Origin: Prinsepia uniflora
Lineage: Eukaryota > Streptophyta > Magnoliopsida > Rosales > Rosaceae
DNA: 64,000 bases
Assembly: GCA_032719365.1 (NCBI GenBank)
Contig: CM064874.1
Location: 31,234,716-31,298,715 of the forward strand
Direction: 5' to 3'
The notes beneath the pieces are model-generated. The model was not told the origin of the DNA and made no database searches. It was given only the letters and a program-made list of their open reading frames with translations. Shown here piece after piece: positions 35,033-46,369 of the stretch. A program made the position numbers and the translations under genes. Positions within the stretch are counted from its first letter, which is position 1; the number at the start of each line of letters is the position of its first letter.

Positions 35033-37312
35033 CTCATTATGATCCCATACATGCATCCCCTCCCTTTGTCGTGAAAAACAATCCAACCAAACCCAAAAAC
35101 CCGATCTCACAATTTCTTCACCTCTGTACAACCCAAACCATTCCTCTTTCACTTGGTTCAACCTGAGATGGAGGCAGTGAGAGACTGGGGACTGTTGGAG
35201 GTGGCAGGAAGCCTGAACCACCATGGACGACGGCGTGGAGGAGGCAAACCCGACAAAAGTACTTGATTTGCTCCTTTTTCAATTTAAATTCGATTTGTGA
35301 CGTTATGCTTGGTTTTTGGTGATTGTAATGAGGTTATTAGGTCGCTTAGGAGGTATAGAGAAGGTTTTTATGGGGTTTTGGTGGCTGTGAAGCCTGGGAA
35401 CAAAAATGGAAGTATTGGACCGAAAAGGGGAAATCGGTTCAATGGATTCTTGTAGGTTTTGAATAGTTTTCTTTATATATTTAGATTCATACGATCAAAA
35501 TAGGAAGATTGGTGTAAAGAAGGAAGAAAAAGGACGAAAAAATAGAAGGATAGGACCCTGGACCAGTCACGCCAGTCCAGTTGCAGAGGATGGACCGAAC
35601 CTGCCGGTTCGAACCAGCCAAAGGTTGAAGACGCGTGTACAGTGTCCAGATACGTGAGGCCCACATGCAGGAGTTTCTCGGGGTGAGTGCGGGCGCGTGG
35701 TCCACATTTTGGGAATGTCTTCAACATGTGAAATCATCTATTCGATGTAACGAACATTTTGGGACTGGTTTCGTGTCGATCAAACATCGTTTCGATAGGT
35801 TTCGGGGTGTCCGAATGTTTAGGATCGGGATTAAAAATGGTTAAAAATTCCAGAAAATTACGGGGCTTTAGTGAGAGGTTAATAAGGTAGTTAGTAACCC
35901 TCTAAAGTGATTTGGACAGGTTTGGGAGTCCCGGTGACGACGATTGGCTCGGGAGAGCCATATGGCACGTGTATCGAGGCAGTAGTTCGGACGGTCTGTG
36001 AGTGGACCTTGTTTTCTAAATTGGTGCATGCATAAGTATTTATTATATGTTTTAATACATGTTTTGTGATGCCATGAGTGAATTTGTGTATGGTTACGTA
36101 TTGACACGTATTTCGAGGTTTCGGCACTATACGGTGCCGATACGGGTTTGTACTTACTTTGTTGGGTTCTATGAAATGGTTCTGGATTTCAAAAGGATAA
36201 ACTCGGGCATGAGACCCATTTGGTTTTGTCTCGGGCATGTGGCTCTATTTATGATCTACGGGTCTGAATCGTGGTCACGGCGAGTGATATGTGCACGTCG
36301 ACCAACTATACGACTCTCACCTCTGGACTAGGATATGTTCCTTCCTCAGAGATCACGATGCACGATCTGTTGTCGGGCATCCGATGGAGGCTTGACTTCG
36401 GAGTGCTGGCAGTTCAGGATATCGATCGGTGACGAGTGCACCATAATCTAGCGGTGGTCGCGTCTGTTGATTCGTTCACGGTGACATACTAGGATTGAGG
36501 GTGGTCCTGGATGGATGGTTGCATGCATCACTACGATCGGAGTCGTGACTGACCCTGAGATATCGAGCACGATGTCCAGTTGAGTCATGTGTGCGGGCAC
36601 GAGACCCAGTTACTTTACATTTATGATTTCGGGTCGGGGACCCAAAATGGATTTCCAGGTTCATGACGATTTATGGGAACCAGTATGAACCCTTGGATTG
36701 TCTCCTCCGGGGAGGGTCGTTGGCCTTGGTGGACCCCGGAGTAATCACGAAGCACTAACTGAGTGGAGTCGCCCCCGTTGGGTTCCTTACTCTCAAGAAG
36801 GATTGTATTATAACCTGAGGGAGGGTCATTGGTTTACGGACATTGACCTTGGACCCTGAGAGACTTGGGCTTGAGACCCCGGGTAGCACACACGTAGCTT
36901 TGGAAACCGTGATAGGATTGGTTGTGTGAATTATATGTATGTATGATATATGATATATGATATGTGATGTGTACAGGTTTTGGGCTAAGTCCCGTATGGA
37001 TTTGGGCAGTGGCCCATGTGGTTGATTCTTTATGGTTCTTTCGGTTATGGTATTAGGCTTAGTTCCCAAGTATGGTTCTTTTGGATAAATGGTTTTTGAA
37101 TGCATGCATGGTTTTTAGTGAAGGGTACAAATGTTCTTAAGAAATGTTTTTATAAACTCTTTGTTTTGTCCACTCACAGCTTTTAAATGTTTTGACTGCC
37201 CTTCAGGTTGACAGTGGATGTGGACTGTAGCAAAGACCGAGATATCACATACCTCCTTCAGATCCTTGCGTACTCTGATAGCCCGAGAGGGCAAAGGTTA
37301 GAAATTTCCCTT

Positions 37313-37333
37313 GTCTGACACTTCGTGTCAGAC
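37313..37333 (+). repeat. LTR-end stem-loop
   Basis: GTCTGACAC-TTC-GTGTCAGAC: a perfect 9-bp stem with a 3-base loop, 53 bases before the LTR end. Confidence 0.7.
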
Positions 37334-37389
37334 GGGAGCAGGGTTGTCCCGCGTTAATCCCGTGGGGATTGTGACGGGTCCTTTCAACA

Positions 37390-37402
37390 TGGTATCAGAG
37401 CA
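37390..37402 (+). promoter_or_regulatory. Primer-binding site (initiator tRNA-Met)
   Basis: TGGTATCAGAGCA, three bases after LTR2. Confidence 0.85.
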
Positions 37403-40096
37403 CGGTTTGCTCTTACGGTGCACACAGGTCGAGGATGTGATGTCCCAATGGGCTACAGTTCGTTATCAACCTGATAGTTAGGATGCTGATACGGTAATTA
37501 GTAGGATTTAATCGTAGTTCGTTTTGGTTCGGCACTCGATGCAGCGGTTGCCATAGTTCTGTCGAGGTTAGCAGTGTGGGACCCTACGAAGGGGTGAACG
37601 TAACATTACTTTAGAGTTGTGATCGTGTGACGGTTAGTTGGGGATCGTCTTTCACGATGTCTTAGGATCGATTTGACGGCTGTTTGGTATTGTGTCCATT
37701 TAATGGTCGGATCTTGTTGAGTTGGTAGCTATGCTGCTGGGAGCAGCCGGGTTCGGGGAATCCTATTTGGATTGACGGTAGGATTGGATTGACGTCCATG
37801 CGATGTATGGACCACGTGGTCAGTCAAATTGTTGATCTTACTACTTTCTACAGTTGGGTTCAAGGATCCTAGGTAGTGATCATGGAATCCTAAGGTATGG
37901 TGTATGGTTCGGAAATGTGAGTTGGCGAGTGGTTTTACTTTGACGACTTTTCGAATTCGAGACCATCGGTCGGTCTAGTCATGTCAGCTTTAGTGATGGG
38001 ACTGCACATTGCAGTCGAGGTTGTAGTAATCGGCTTGACTTCATTGGTTGTCTTGCTACCTTAGTTGTGATGGATTGTTTGTGCAACTAAGGTCATGGAT
38101 GACCTGGTAGACGACATTGGTTGAGTCGAGTTACGACTGGTTAGAGTTTGGTTGGACAGGTTACTAGGGTTGGTACTTATCGATGGAATCTCGGAGCGGG
38201 GATGCGGAGTAGCCAGTGTGAACGGTTGATTCCGTTAGATGTGGAGTCTCGATAGTGATGTCTGGTGGTTAGGTCTGCACGAGTTTGTGGCAGGCACTAC
38301 TACCGAGAGTGGTTGTAGTTACGGTTGTTGGGAATCGGGGTCGTTCGGGGAACATTTCCTTTTCTCGTATGAGTGGTCAGGGTGACTGTACCCAGAGTTC
38401 TTGGGTACGAGGGAAGCAGAGTTTCTCCAATACGAGTAGAGGTACGGGATCGTCCTTCGGAATGAATGGATACCCAGGGTTGTCTTTTTTGCACACTGGA
38501 TGCTGATGCTGATGCTTGTGTGCTGGTACTAGTACATGTGCTGGCACTAGTACATGTGCTGGTGTTGGTGATTGTGATGAGGATGATTCACGAGTCGGTA
38601 TGTGACTCCGTCGAGATGGGCATATGTTCGGTATCTGTGGTCCGGGAGTGGATCGCGGATAGTGATGGACTGGATTGGATCCAGCAGTATTTAAGACGTG
38701 AGGATCGAGTATGGTCATAGGGATTAGCGACCAGTTGGTCATGATTAGTCAGTTATGGTGGTATGCAGAGATTTGACTGCAGATCACAGCAGGAGTCTAT
38801 TGTGAATCCTCAGTCGAGTTGTATACCAGGCTAGGACAAATTGACATCCTTTTCGATGTGCAAACACGGTGTAAACCAATAGGTGAACTTGGTAGTGAGT
38901 TAGACTGGTCTCGAAAACGTGGATGGTGTCTAGATGAGCTGAGGACTTAAGAGTCCATTTCGGATTAGTTATGGTTGACTGCGGTTAACCATACCACCTG
39001 AGCTTCGGGTAAGGTTGTTTGTGGAGAAATTTGTTTGTAAGAAATAGAATGGGTCATTATAGTAGTTACCGACAGTTGTCGTTTGTCGGAAAGGTCGGAG
39101 AAAGAGAACTTCTAGCTCAGAAATAGAAACAGTTAAGCATAGTTCCGACATGGTTGGAACTTCAGAATCGGGAGAGGTTTTGATTGAGATTTCTCACTTT
39201 CTGCTTGGTGGCAGAAGATGTTGGTCTTCTTGGCATGTTGAGTGCAGCGAGTTTTGGTTGCATTCACGTAGGATGACTTTTGATGTCATTGTTTTGGATC
39301 ATCCTTGATTTCCCTAGGTGGAATGCCAAGGATCGATACGAGGTAATTGGAGGGGCCCCACGGTCTCGGCGTGTCTCGTCGTTGATTGATCTGTTTAGAT
39401 GTGAGAATTGGTTGAGGAGTAATGTGATTGACGAAGGATTTAGGAGGGTGTAAGACCCTATGATCGAATTCCAGTGGATTGTTAGTAGAGTGAGCTTGTG
39501 TGGATCGGGATTGTGATGCTGTGGACTTTGGGCGTCGTGACGATCGAGAATCGTGACGTCTATGGTCGGTTGACGTAGTGTTGGATCTGGATCGTGACCT
39601 CGATGGTCCAGATAGGTGGAGAGTTTATCGCTCTTACTTGGATGTTTGAGTTGAGAATGTTGGGACTGAACTTCTTTTCGAAGTGAATCCCGTATAGTGT
39701 ATTACTCGGGCGAGTAAGTGTCCGACGGGTCAAATTTTGTCAGCCTTAGAGATGTACATATGATTGGATTAACTTCCCTTTGAAGTCAATCGAACGTATT
39801 GAAGTAATCGTTTGAACAGGTAACCGATAGGTTCGGAATTGGTGCATCTCGATAGACGAGAACGAGATTTTGGGTTTTGGAATCGAATTTTAGGATGAAG
39901 ATTCAGGATTCGATTTTGGAACTTGAAAATGGATTTCTGGATTTGGGTTCGGAATGGTTGTTCCGGGTGCTAGCTTATGGAATGATGATTTCGGATTCGG
40001 ATTTGGAAATGGACGATGGGTTGGAGTTTTGTTCTGTCTAGTACAGGATTGGATAGATGGACTTTAAAAATTGAAACGTGATTGGCTACGACCTAG

Positions 40097-40135
40097 GTTG
40101 TTGTTGTTGTTGTTGTTGCCGTCGTCGTCGTCGTT
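40097..40135 (+). repeat. (GTT)n(GTC)n triplet microsatellite
   Basis: Seven GTT units then about five GTC units in the non-coding internal region of X. An apparent poly-Gln frame on the other strand is an artefact of the repeat. Confidence 0.85.
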
Positions 40136-40835
40136 TTTGTAGGTTGGTTGAATGATGGATGTATGTGCCTTGTACGTTGTTCGAGGTATGATACCGGGTA
40201 GACTTGTGATGCTTGGTGACAGTATATACAATATACCAGTAGTACGTTGGTGAACGTGTTGGTAGTCGGCTTAGTTCCGATACCATTGGATTAGTCGAGG
40301 ACGTGAACTGGACATTGGATACTGTACTTTGGGTCATAGTAATTTTGATGGGTCCAGTTACACACAGGTCGAATGTTTCATTGGTAAGTGTATACTCAGG
40401 TTGAGTAAGTTGGTGCTTAGTGTAACCACAAGTACGTATAGTGTCAGTTTTCGACTGGAAACTGTCAAGTGGTGACAGTTTGTCAGATGTTTTGTGGATC
40501 GGTTAATGAGATTTAGTGACTCCCAGTGGGAGTAGATATCAGGATAGTTTGGTGTTGGAGCAAGGAACCGTCTAGTTGTTGTGTCAGGGAAATAGTAGAT
40601 CTAACAAGTGGGTAGCTCATAGGATACTCAGGCTGCTCAGATACTGATAAGTGGTATCAGTTCGGAACGTACGATTACTGTCATACGATGTAGTCGAGTG
40701 TAGTCGATGTGACGTGAGTATTAGTGGTACGTCTGGGTGAAGAAAAGTTTTGTGTTGACTAGTGGGTGTACTAGTGTATACGTGTTGTGAGATCGAATTA
40801 TTTCCACGAGGTGGTTGTGGAATCAGGATAGTTGG

Positions 40836-40927
40836 AATTTTGAGAACAAAACTAATTAAGGAGGGAAGAACTGTTGGAATTAGGTCGGTTGCAATTTCGA
40901 AGACGAAATTAATTAAGGAGGGAAGGT
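40836..40927 (+). promoter_or_regulatory. Duplicated pol-end/polypurine signature
   Basis: Copy 1: AATTTTGAGAACAAAACT then AATTAAGGAGGGAAG (40836-40868). Copy 2: AATTTCGAAGACGAAATT then AATTAAGGAGGGAAGGT (about 40892-40927), directly before LTR3. Only the second adjoins an LTR, so it is the likely plus-strand primer. Confidence 0.7.
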
Positions 40928-43900
40928 TATAATGAGCCGTCCCGAATTCCAGGATTAGATTAGTGACTAATCACGATTAGTGAGGTTAATCGGTGATTAG
41001 TGGGGTACTTTCGGACAAACGATGCAAATAGACCGTTTTGCCCCTATGCATGGGCTAAATGTTGACTTTTTTTCTAGCGGTCAAATGTACTTTGACCGAT
41101 GACTGTGATGTAGTTCGGGATGTCACGAGTTCATAGATAGGTGGCACGTTTGATTCCGACGTTCGAGGAAAAAGATATGACGTTCGGAAGTTCAAGGGTA
41201 CTTTAGTAAATTAGTTAAAAAAGGGTAAATAGTTGACTTTTGGACCACGAGGTCCGATTGCCGAGGGCCGAGGACTGTTAAGTAGATTGGGACTATACGA
41301 ATCCGTAGACAGGCGGCACGTCGAATTCGGACGTTCGACGGCGAGGTTACGGTTCACGGAAGTTTCGGAGCACTATTTCACGTTTTACGAAATGACTTAG
41401 CTTTTGTACTTAAGTGGGCGAGATATTTTAGGAGGGCCCAATGGATGAGTGACAAGTGTCACTCATACAATACTCATTATGATCCCATACATGCATCCCC
41501 TCCCTTTGTCGTGAAAAAAAATCCAACCAAACCCAAAAACCCGATCTCACCATTTATTCACCTCTGTACAACCCAAACCATTCCCCTTCACTTGATTCAA
41601 CCTGATATGGAGGCAGTGAGAGACTGAGGACTGGTGGAGGTGGCAGGAAGCCTAAACCACCGTGGGCGGCGGCGTGGAAGAGGCAAACCCGACAAAGGTA
41701 CTTGGTTTGCTCCTTTTTCAATTTAAATTCGATTTGTGACGTCAGGCTTGGTTTTTGGTGATTATAATGAGGTTATTAGGTCGCTTAGGAGGTATAGAGA
41801 AGGTTTTTTTTATGGGTTTTTGTGGCTGTGAAGCCTGGGAACAAAAATGGAAGTATTGGACCGAAAAGGGGAAATCGGTTCGATGGATTCTTGTAGGTTT
41901 TGAATGGTTTTCTTTATATATTTAGATTCATCATATCAAAATAGGAAGATTGGTGGAAAGAAGGAAGAAAAAGGACGAAAAAAATAGAAGGATAGGACCC
42001 TGGACCAGTCACGCCGGTCTAGTTGCAGAGGATGGACTGAACCTGCCAGTTCGAACCGGCCAAAGGTTGAAGACGTGTGTACCGTGTCCTGGCGCGTGAG
42101 GCCCACGTGCAGGAGTTTCTTGGGGCATGTCCGGGCGTGTGGCCCACATTTTGGAAATGTCTTGAACATGTGAAATCATCTATTCGATGTAACGAACATT
42201 TTGGGACTGGTTTCGTGTCAATCAAGCATCGTTTCGATAGGTTTCGGGGTGTCCGAAGGTTTAGGATCTGGATTAAAAATAGTTAAAAATTCCAGAAAAT
42301 TACGGGACTTTAGTGAGAGGTTAAAAAGGTAGTTAGTAACCCTCTAAAATGATTTGGACGGGTTTGGGAGTCCCGGTGATGATGATTGGCTCGGGAGAGC
42401 CGTATGGCACGCATATCGAGGCAGCAGCTCAGACGGTTTGTGAGTCGACCATGTTTTCTAAATTGGTGCATGCATAAGTGTTTATTATATGTTTTAATAC
42501 ATGTTTTGTGATTCCATGAGTGCATTTGTGTTTGGTTACATATCGGTACGTATTTCTAGGTTTCGGCCCTATACGGTGCCGATACGGGTTTGTACTTTCT
42601 TTGTTGGGTTCTATGAAATGGTTTTGGATTTCGAAGTGATAAACTCGGGCATGAGACCCATTTGGTTTTTTCTCCGGCATGTGGCTCTATTTATGACCTA
42701 CGAGCCTGAATCGTGGTAACGGCGAGTTCTATGTGCTCGCCTCCGGACTAGGATATGTTCCTTCCGGAGAGGTCACGATGCATGATCTGTTGTCAGGCAT
42801 CCGATGGAGGCTCGACTTCGGAGTGCTGACAGTTCAGGATATCGATCGGTGATGAGTGCACCATAATCTAGTGGTGATCGCGTCGGTTGATTCGTTCACG
42901 GCGACATACCAGGATTGAGGGCGGTCCTGGATGGATGGTTGCACGCATCACTAAGATCGGAGTCGTGACTGACCCTGAGATATCAGGAACGATGCCAGTT
43001 GAGTCATATGTTCGGGCACGAGACCCAGTTACTTTACATTTATGACCCGACCCGAAATGGATTTCGAGGTTCATGACGGTTTATGGGAACTGGCATGAAC
43101 CCTTGAAAGGTTTTTATGATTCATGACGGTTTATTGGGTTCGGGCATGAATCCGTTGAAAGGTGTTAAGGATGATTTCGTTGTATATACATATTCATATA
43201 CCTTCCTTTACTTGGATTGTCTCCTACGGGGAGGGTCGTTGTCCGAGGTGGACCCCAGAGTAGTCACGGAGCACTGACTGAGTGGAGTCGCCCACGTTGG
43301 GTTCCTTACTCTCACGAAGGCTTGTATTATAACCTCAGGGAGGGTCATTGGTCTACGAACTTTGACCTTGGACCCTGAGAGACTTGGGCTTGAGACCCCG
43401 GGTAGCACGCACGTAGCTTTGGAAACCGTGATAGGATTGGTTGTGTGAATTATATGTATGTATGATATATGATATATGATATGTGATGTGTACAGGTTTT
43501 GGGCTGAGTCCTGTATGGATTTTGGCAGTGGCCCATATGGTTGGTATCTTTATGGATTTGAGCAGTGGCCCGTGTGGTTGGTTCTTTATGGTTCTTTCGG
43601 TTATGGTATTGGGCTTAGTTCCCAAGTATGGTTCTTTTGGATAAATGGCTTTTGAAAGCATGCATGCTTTTTAGTGAAGGGTACAAATGTTCTTATGAAA
43701 TGTTTTTATAAACTCTTTGTTTTGTCCACTCACAGATTTTAAATGTTTTGACTGCCCTTCAGGTTGACAATGGATGTGGACTGTAGCAGAGACCGAGATA
43801 TCACATACCTCCTCCAAATCCTGGTGTACTCTGATAGCCCGAGAGGGCAAAAGTTGGAAATTTCCCTTGTCTGACACTTTATGTTAGAAGGGAGCAGGGT

Positions 43901-43941
43901 CGTCTCGCGTTAATCCCGGGGGATTGGGACGGGTCCTATCA
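40928..43941 (+). repeat. LTR3 of X (outer 3' LTR)
   Basis: 3014 bp, starts TATAATGAGCCGTCCCG (TG mutated to TA) and ends GGGTCCTATCA next to AAATA. It is uninterrupted, so it shows the ancestral sequence at both insertion points in LTR1. The terminal stem-loop is degenerate here. Confidence 0.85.
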
Positions 43942-43959
43942 AAATACATGTTCATTATC
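43942..43959 (-). repeat. Athila-like 3' LTR, piece 2 (18 bp)
   Basis: AAATACATGTTCATTATC lies between X and Y. Its first five bases are the X target duplication, so the two large insertions entered the host LTR only 18 bp apart. Confidence 0.5.
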
Positions 43960-46369
43960 TGTAACGACCCGTTCCAGAAATCGAGATTAGATTAGTGATT
44001 AATGATGAATTAGTGCGTTTAATCGGTGATTAGTTGGATACTTTCGGACGGACGGTGCGAAATGACGATTTTGCCCTTAGATTGGGCAAAAATGTTGAGT
44101 TTTAGTTCTGGCGATCAATTGGACTTTGACCGAGGACTGTGACATAGTTCGGGGTGTCACGAGTTCATAGACATGTGGCACGTCGGATTCCGACATTCGG
44201 GGAGGAAGTTATGACGTTCGGAAGTTCGAGGGTAATTTGGTAATTTTGTTGAATAGGGGTAATTTGTTGACTTTTCGAAAGACAAGCGGCACACTGTCAT
44301 CGGAGTACGAACAAAAAAGTTACGGGTAAGGGAATACGAAGGGCAAAATGGTAATTTGTCCTTTAGGGGCATTTTGGTCATTTCGGCACATAGGGATATG
44401 TGCCCAGTTAGTGTTGGACACTTGGCTGCTTGGTAAATTGTACCCATTAGATTGATGACACATGGCCTAACTCTAGAGGTCTGTGGAACTTTGTTTCACC
44501 GACTTAATTGGTTTCAAAACAAAGAGGTTGGAAGTTTTGGTTGCCGGGTTTCTAAGAACAGAGACATTGTATGATCAATTCTCATTTGAGTGAGTGTGTG
44601 TGAGCTCAGGGGTAGTGAGTGAAAGATCATGGGCATGTGTGACCTCTTGTGAGTGTAAAATCGTGAAGAGGGGCGGTGAGAGGTGAGAAAAACTAGAGAA
44701 AACAGAGAAAATATGCCGTGAACGGCCATGGACTCCAATCGATCAAACTCACCTAGACTATGTCGGTGGTGAGGTTCAATAAGCAGGAATTGAACCTAGG
44801 ACGTTAGGTGAGCACGGTTGAAGTCACGGCGGAGGACAGAGGGCAGGTAAGCCTCTCGACTGCTCTGTTTTTCTAAACATTGTCAAAATGAAAATCAAGG
44901 GGTTTAGTAAGTCGTTGTGCATCTGTGGTGATTAGTAGCATCTTAAAGGGATGTTCTTGAACTCAGGGACTCCAACCCGTGGCCGGAGGACAGCGTGGTA
45001 GCCGGAAACAGAGAAGGACGAATCTGGTTTCTTTCTTCTTCAATGAGGAAGGTAATTATTGTGCCCATTTTAAAGTTTTGATTAGGTAAATTAATAAGAA
45101 AACAAGGGACGAATCTAATGGAAGGAATAGGATTAAAATTGGACAAAAAGGGACGAAAAACCGTGAACGCTGGCTTGATCGAACCGGATCGGTCTGAACC
45201 AGGTCGACGAGAGGAAGAAGATGACACTGTAGCAGGTGCGTGGCTCCCACACGCAGCCACTTTGGGTGGCGCGTGAGGGCGCGTGGAGAATATTCTGGGC
45301 ATGTGTTGAACATGTGAAATGATGTAATCAATGTAAAGAAAATTTTAAGACTGGTTTCGAGTCGATCGGACATCGTCTCGATATGTTTCGGGATGTCCGA
45401 AGGTTTTAGGCCTCAGTTAACAATAGTTAAAAATTTGGAAAAATTACGGGGCTTTAGTATAAGCACTTTATGAAGTAGTTAGTGACCTTATTATGGGATT
45501 TGGACAGGTTCGGGAAAGCCGATGTTAGTATATTGGCTGGAAAAGCGTATGTGCACGCGTATCGAGGCAGCGACGAAATGGTCTGTGAGTGGAGTTTGCT
45601 TTCTCACTTATGATGCATGCATATATGTTTTATATGTTTCCTATACGTGATTCTATGATTTTGATTATGATCTTGATGGTTTACGGCTTTGCACGATTTT
45701 CGAGATATTTACGGAATTGCGTGTTTTATGAGATTTCGATCGATGTTATGAATTGACTATGGTTTCGAAGATTTGACTTCGGGATTTGAAATACGATTTG
45801 ATTTTAATGATTTGAAATGGATTTTGGAAAAGTGGTTTTAAGGAACGTGATTTTGGGTTTTTGAATCGGATTTCGGAATGACGATTCTGGATTCGATTTG
45901 AAGCTAGAAAGTGGATTTCCAGATTTGGGTTCGAAATTATTGTTCCGGATGCTAGCTTACGGAATGATGGTTTCGGATTCAAATTTGGAAATGGATAATG
46001 GATATGATTCTGGATGTGGATTTGAGATACTAGTTTCAGATTCGGTTGGGAATTCGAAATAGTGATTTCGATTTGGACATGGATATGGAAAATGGTTTTC
46101 AAACGGTTTTGGATTGGATTTGCTAGATCTGGTTATTGGGTTTAAAGACCCAAATATGATACATGACGGGGGCGAGCCTGGATTGGGTTTAAAGACCCGG
46201 ATTGAGTTTAAAGACTCAGAAGTTTAAAGACTCGGATATTGATATTTCCCACGTAGGCCTATTGAGTTTAAAGACTCGGATTATATTGAGGCCTGGATTG
46301 AGTTTAAAGACTCGGATAGATCCAGCAGGTTCGATGGATGGAAATGTGGTTTCAAATGTGTTTTAGATT
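43960..46369 (+). repeat. Plus-strand LTR of Y, left part
   Basis: Starts TGTAACGACCCG. It has the TGACGT-type inverted motif (degenerate, near 44140), GC-rich CGCGTG block near 45235-45285, boundary TGTGAGTGGAG near 45583, and GAGT/GGGT hairpin repeats at 46134-46312. It is interrupted by a solo LTR at 46370. Confidence 0.75.
46134..46312 (+). repeat. GAGT/ACTC and GGGT/ACCC hairpin repeats
   Basis: About seven copies with constant loop TTAAAG. Arms are either GAGT/ACTC or GGGT/ACCC, changing on both sides together. One copy extends to TTGGGT/ACCCAA, another to TGAGT/ACTCA. Confidence 0.75.

Larger units (their letters stand above)
34653..37386 (+). repeat. LTR2 of X, 5'-truncated
   Basis: Starts inside the LTR (equivalent of 41098) because of the deletion above, and ends GTGACGGGTCCTTTCA followed by a PBS. 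It contains boundaries TGTGAGTGGAC near 35996 and GTCCACTCACAG near 37169, hairpins GGGTC/GACCC (36631-36643) and TGGGC/GCCCA (37003-37016), and the terminal stem-loop 37313-37333. Confidence 0.85.
37387..40927 (+). repeat. X internal region 2 (LARD-like, non-coding)
   Basis: 3541 bp from PBS TGGTATCAGAGCA (37390-37402) to a PPT (40911-40927). No gag or pol motif in any frame. It is related by eye to the internal region of the minus-strand array. It contains a direct repeat built on ACTAGTACATGTGCTGG at 38527-38565 and a GTT/GTC triplet repeat at 40097-40135. The 3' end signature is present twice. Confidence 0.8.
3003..43941 (+). mobile_element. Insertion X: LARD-like tandem LTR array with two nested insertions
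   Basis: It starts TGTAACGACC and ends GGGTCCTATCA, flanked by the exact 5-bp direct repeat AAATA (2998-3002 and 43942-43946). With nested insertions removed it reads LTR1 (3003-5725 plus 22949-23280), truncated internal region 1 (23281-24141 plus 34513-34652), 5'-truncated LTR2 (34653-37386), internal region 2 (37387-40927), LTR3 (40928-43941). Both internal regions start at a tRNA-Met PBS, and internal 2 ends at a PPT. Neither has recognisable gag or pol, so it is non-autonomous (LARD-like). One target duplication around three LTRs means the tandem state arose within one insertion or was inserted as a multimer. Confidence 0.85.

Noticed and set aside
37390..37402. Possible tRNA gene at TGGTATCAGAGC sites
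   Set aside because: Only the 3'-end complement is present, with no cloverleaf. These are primer-binding sites next to LTR ends.
40086..40337. Minus-strand ORF with a poly-Gln run
   Set aside because: Produced by the GTT/GTC microsatellite in non-coding internal DNA.
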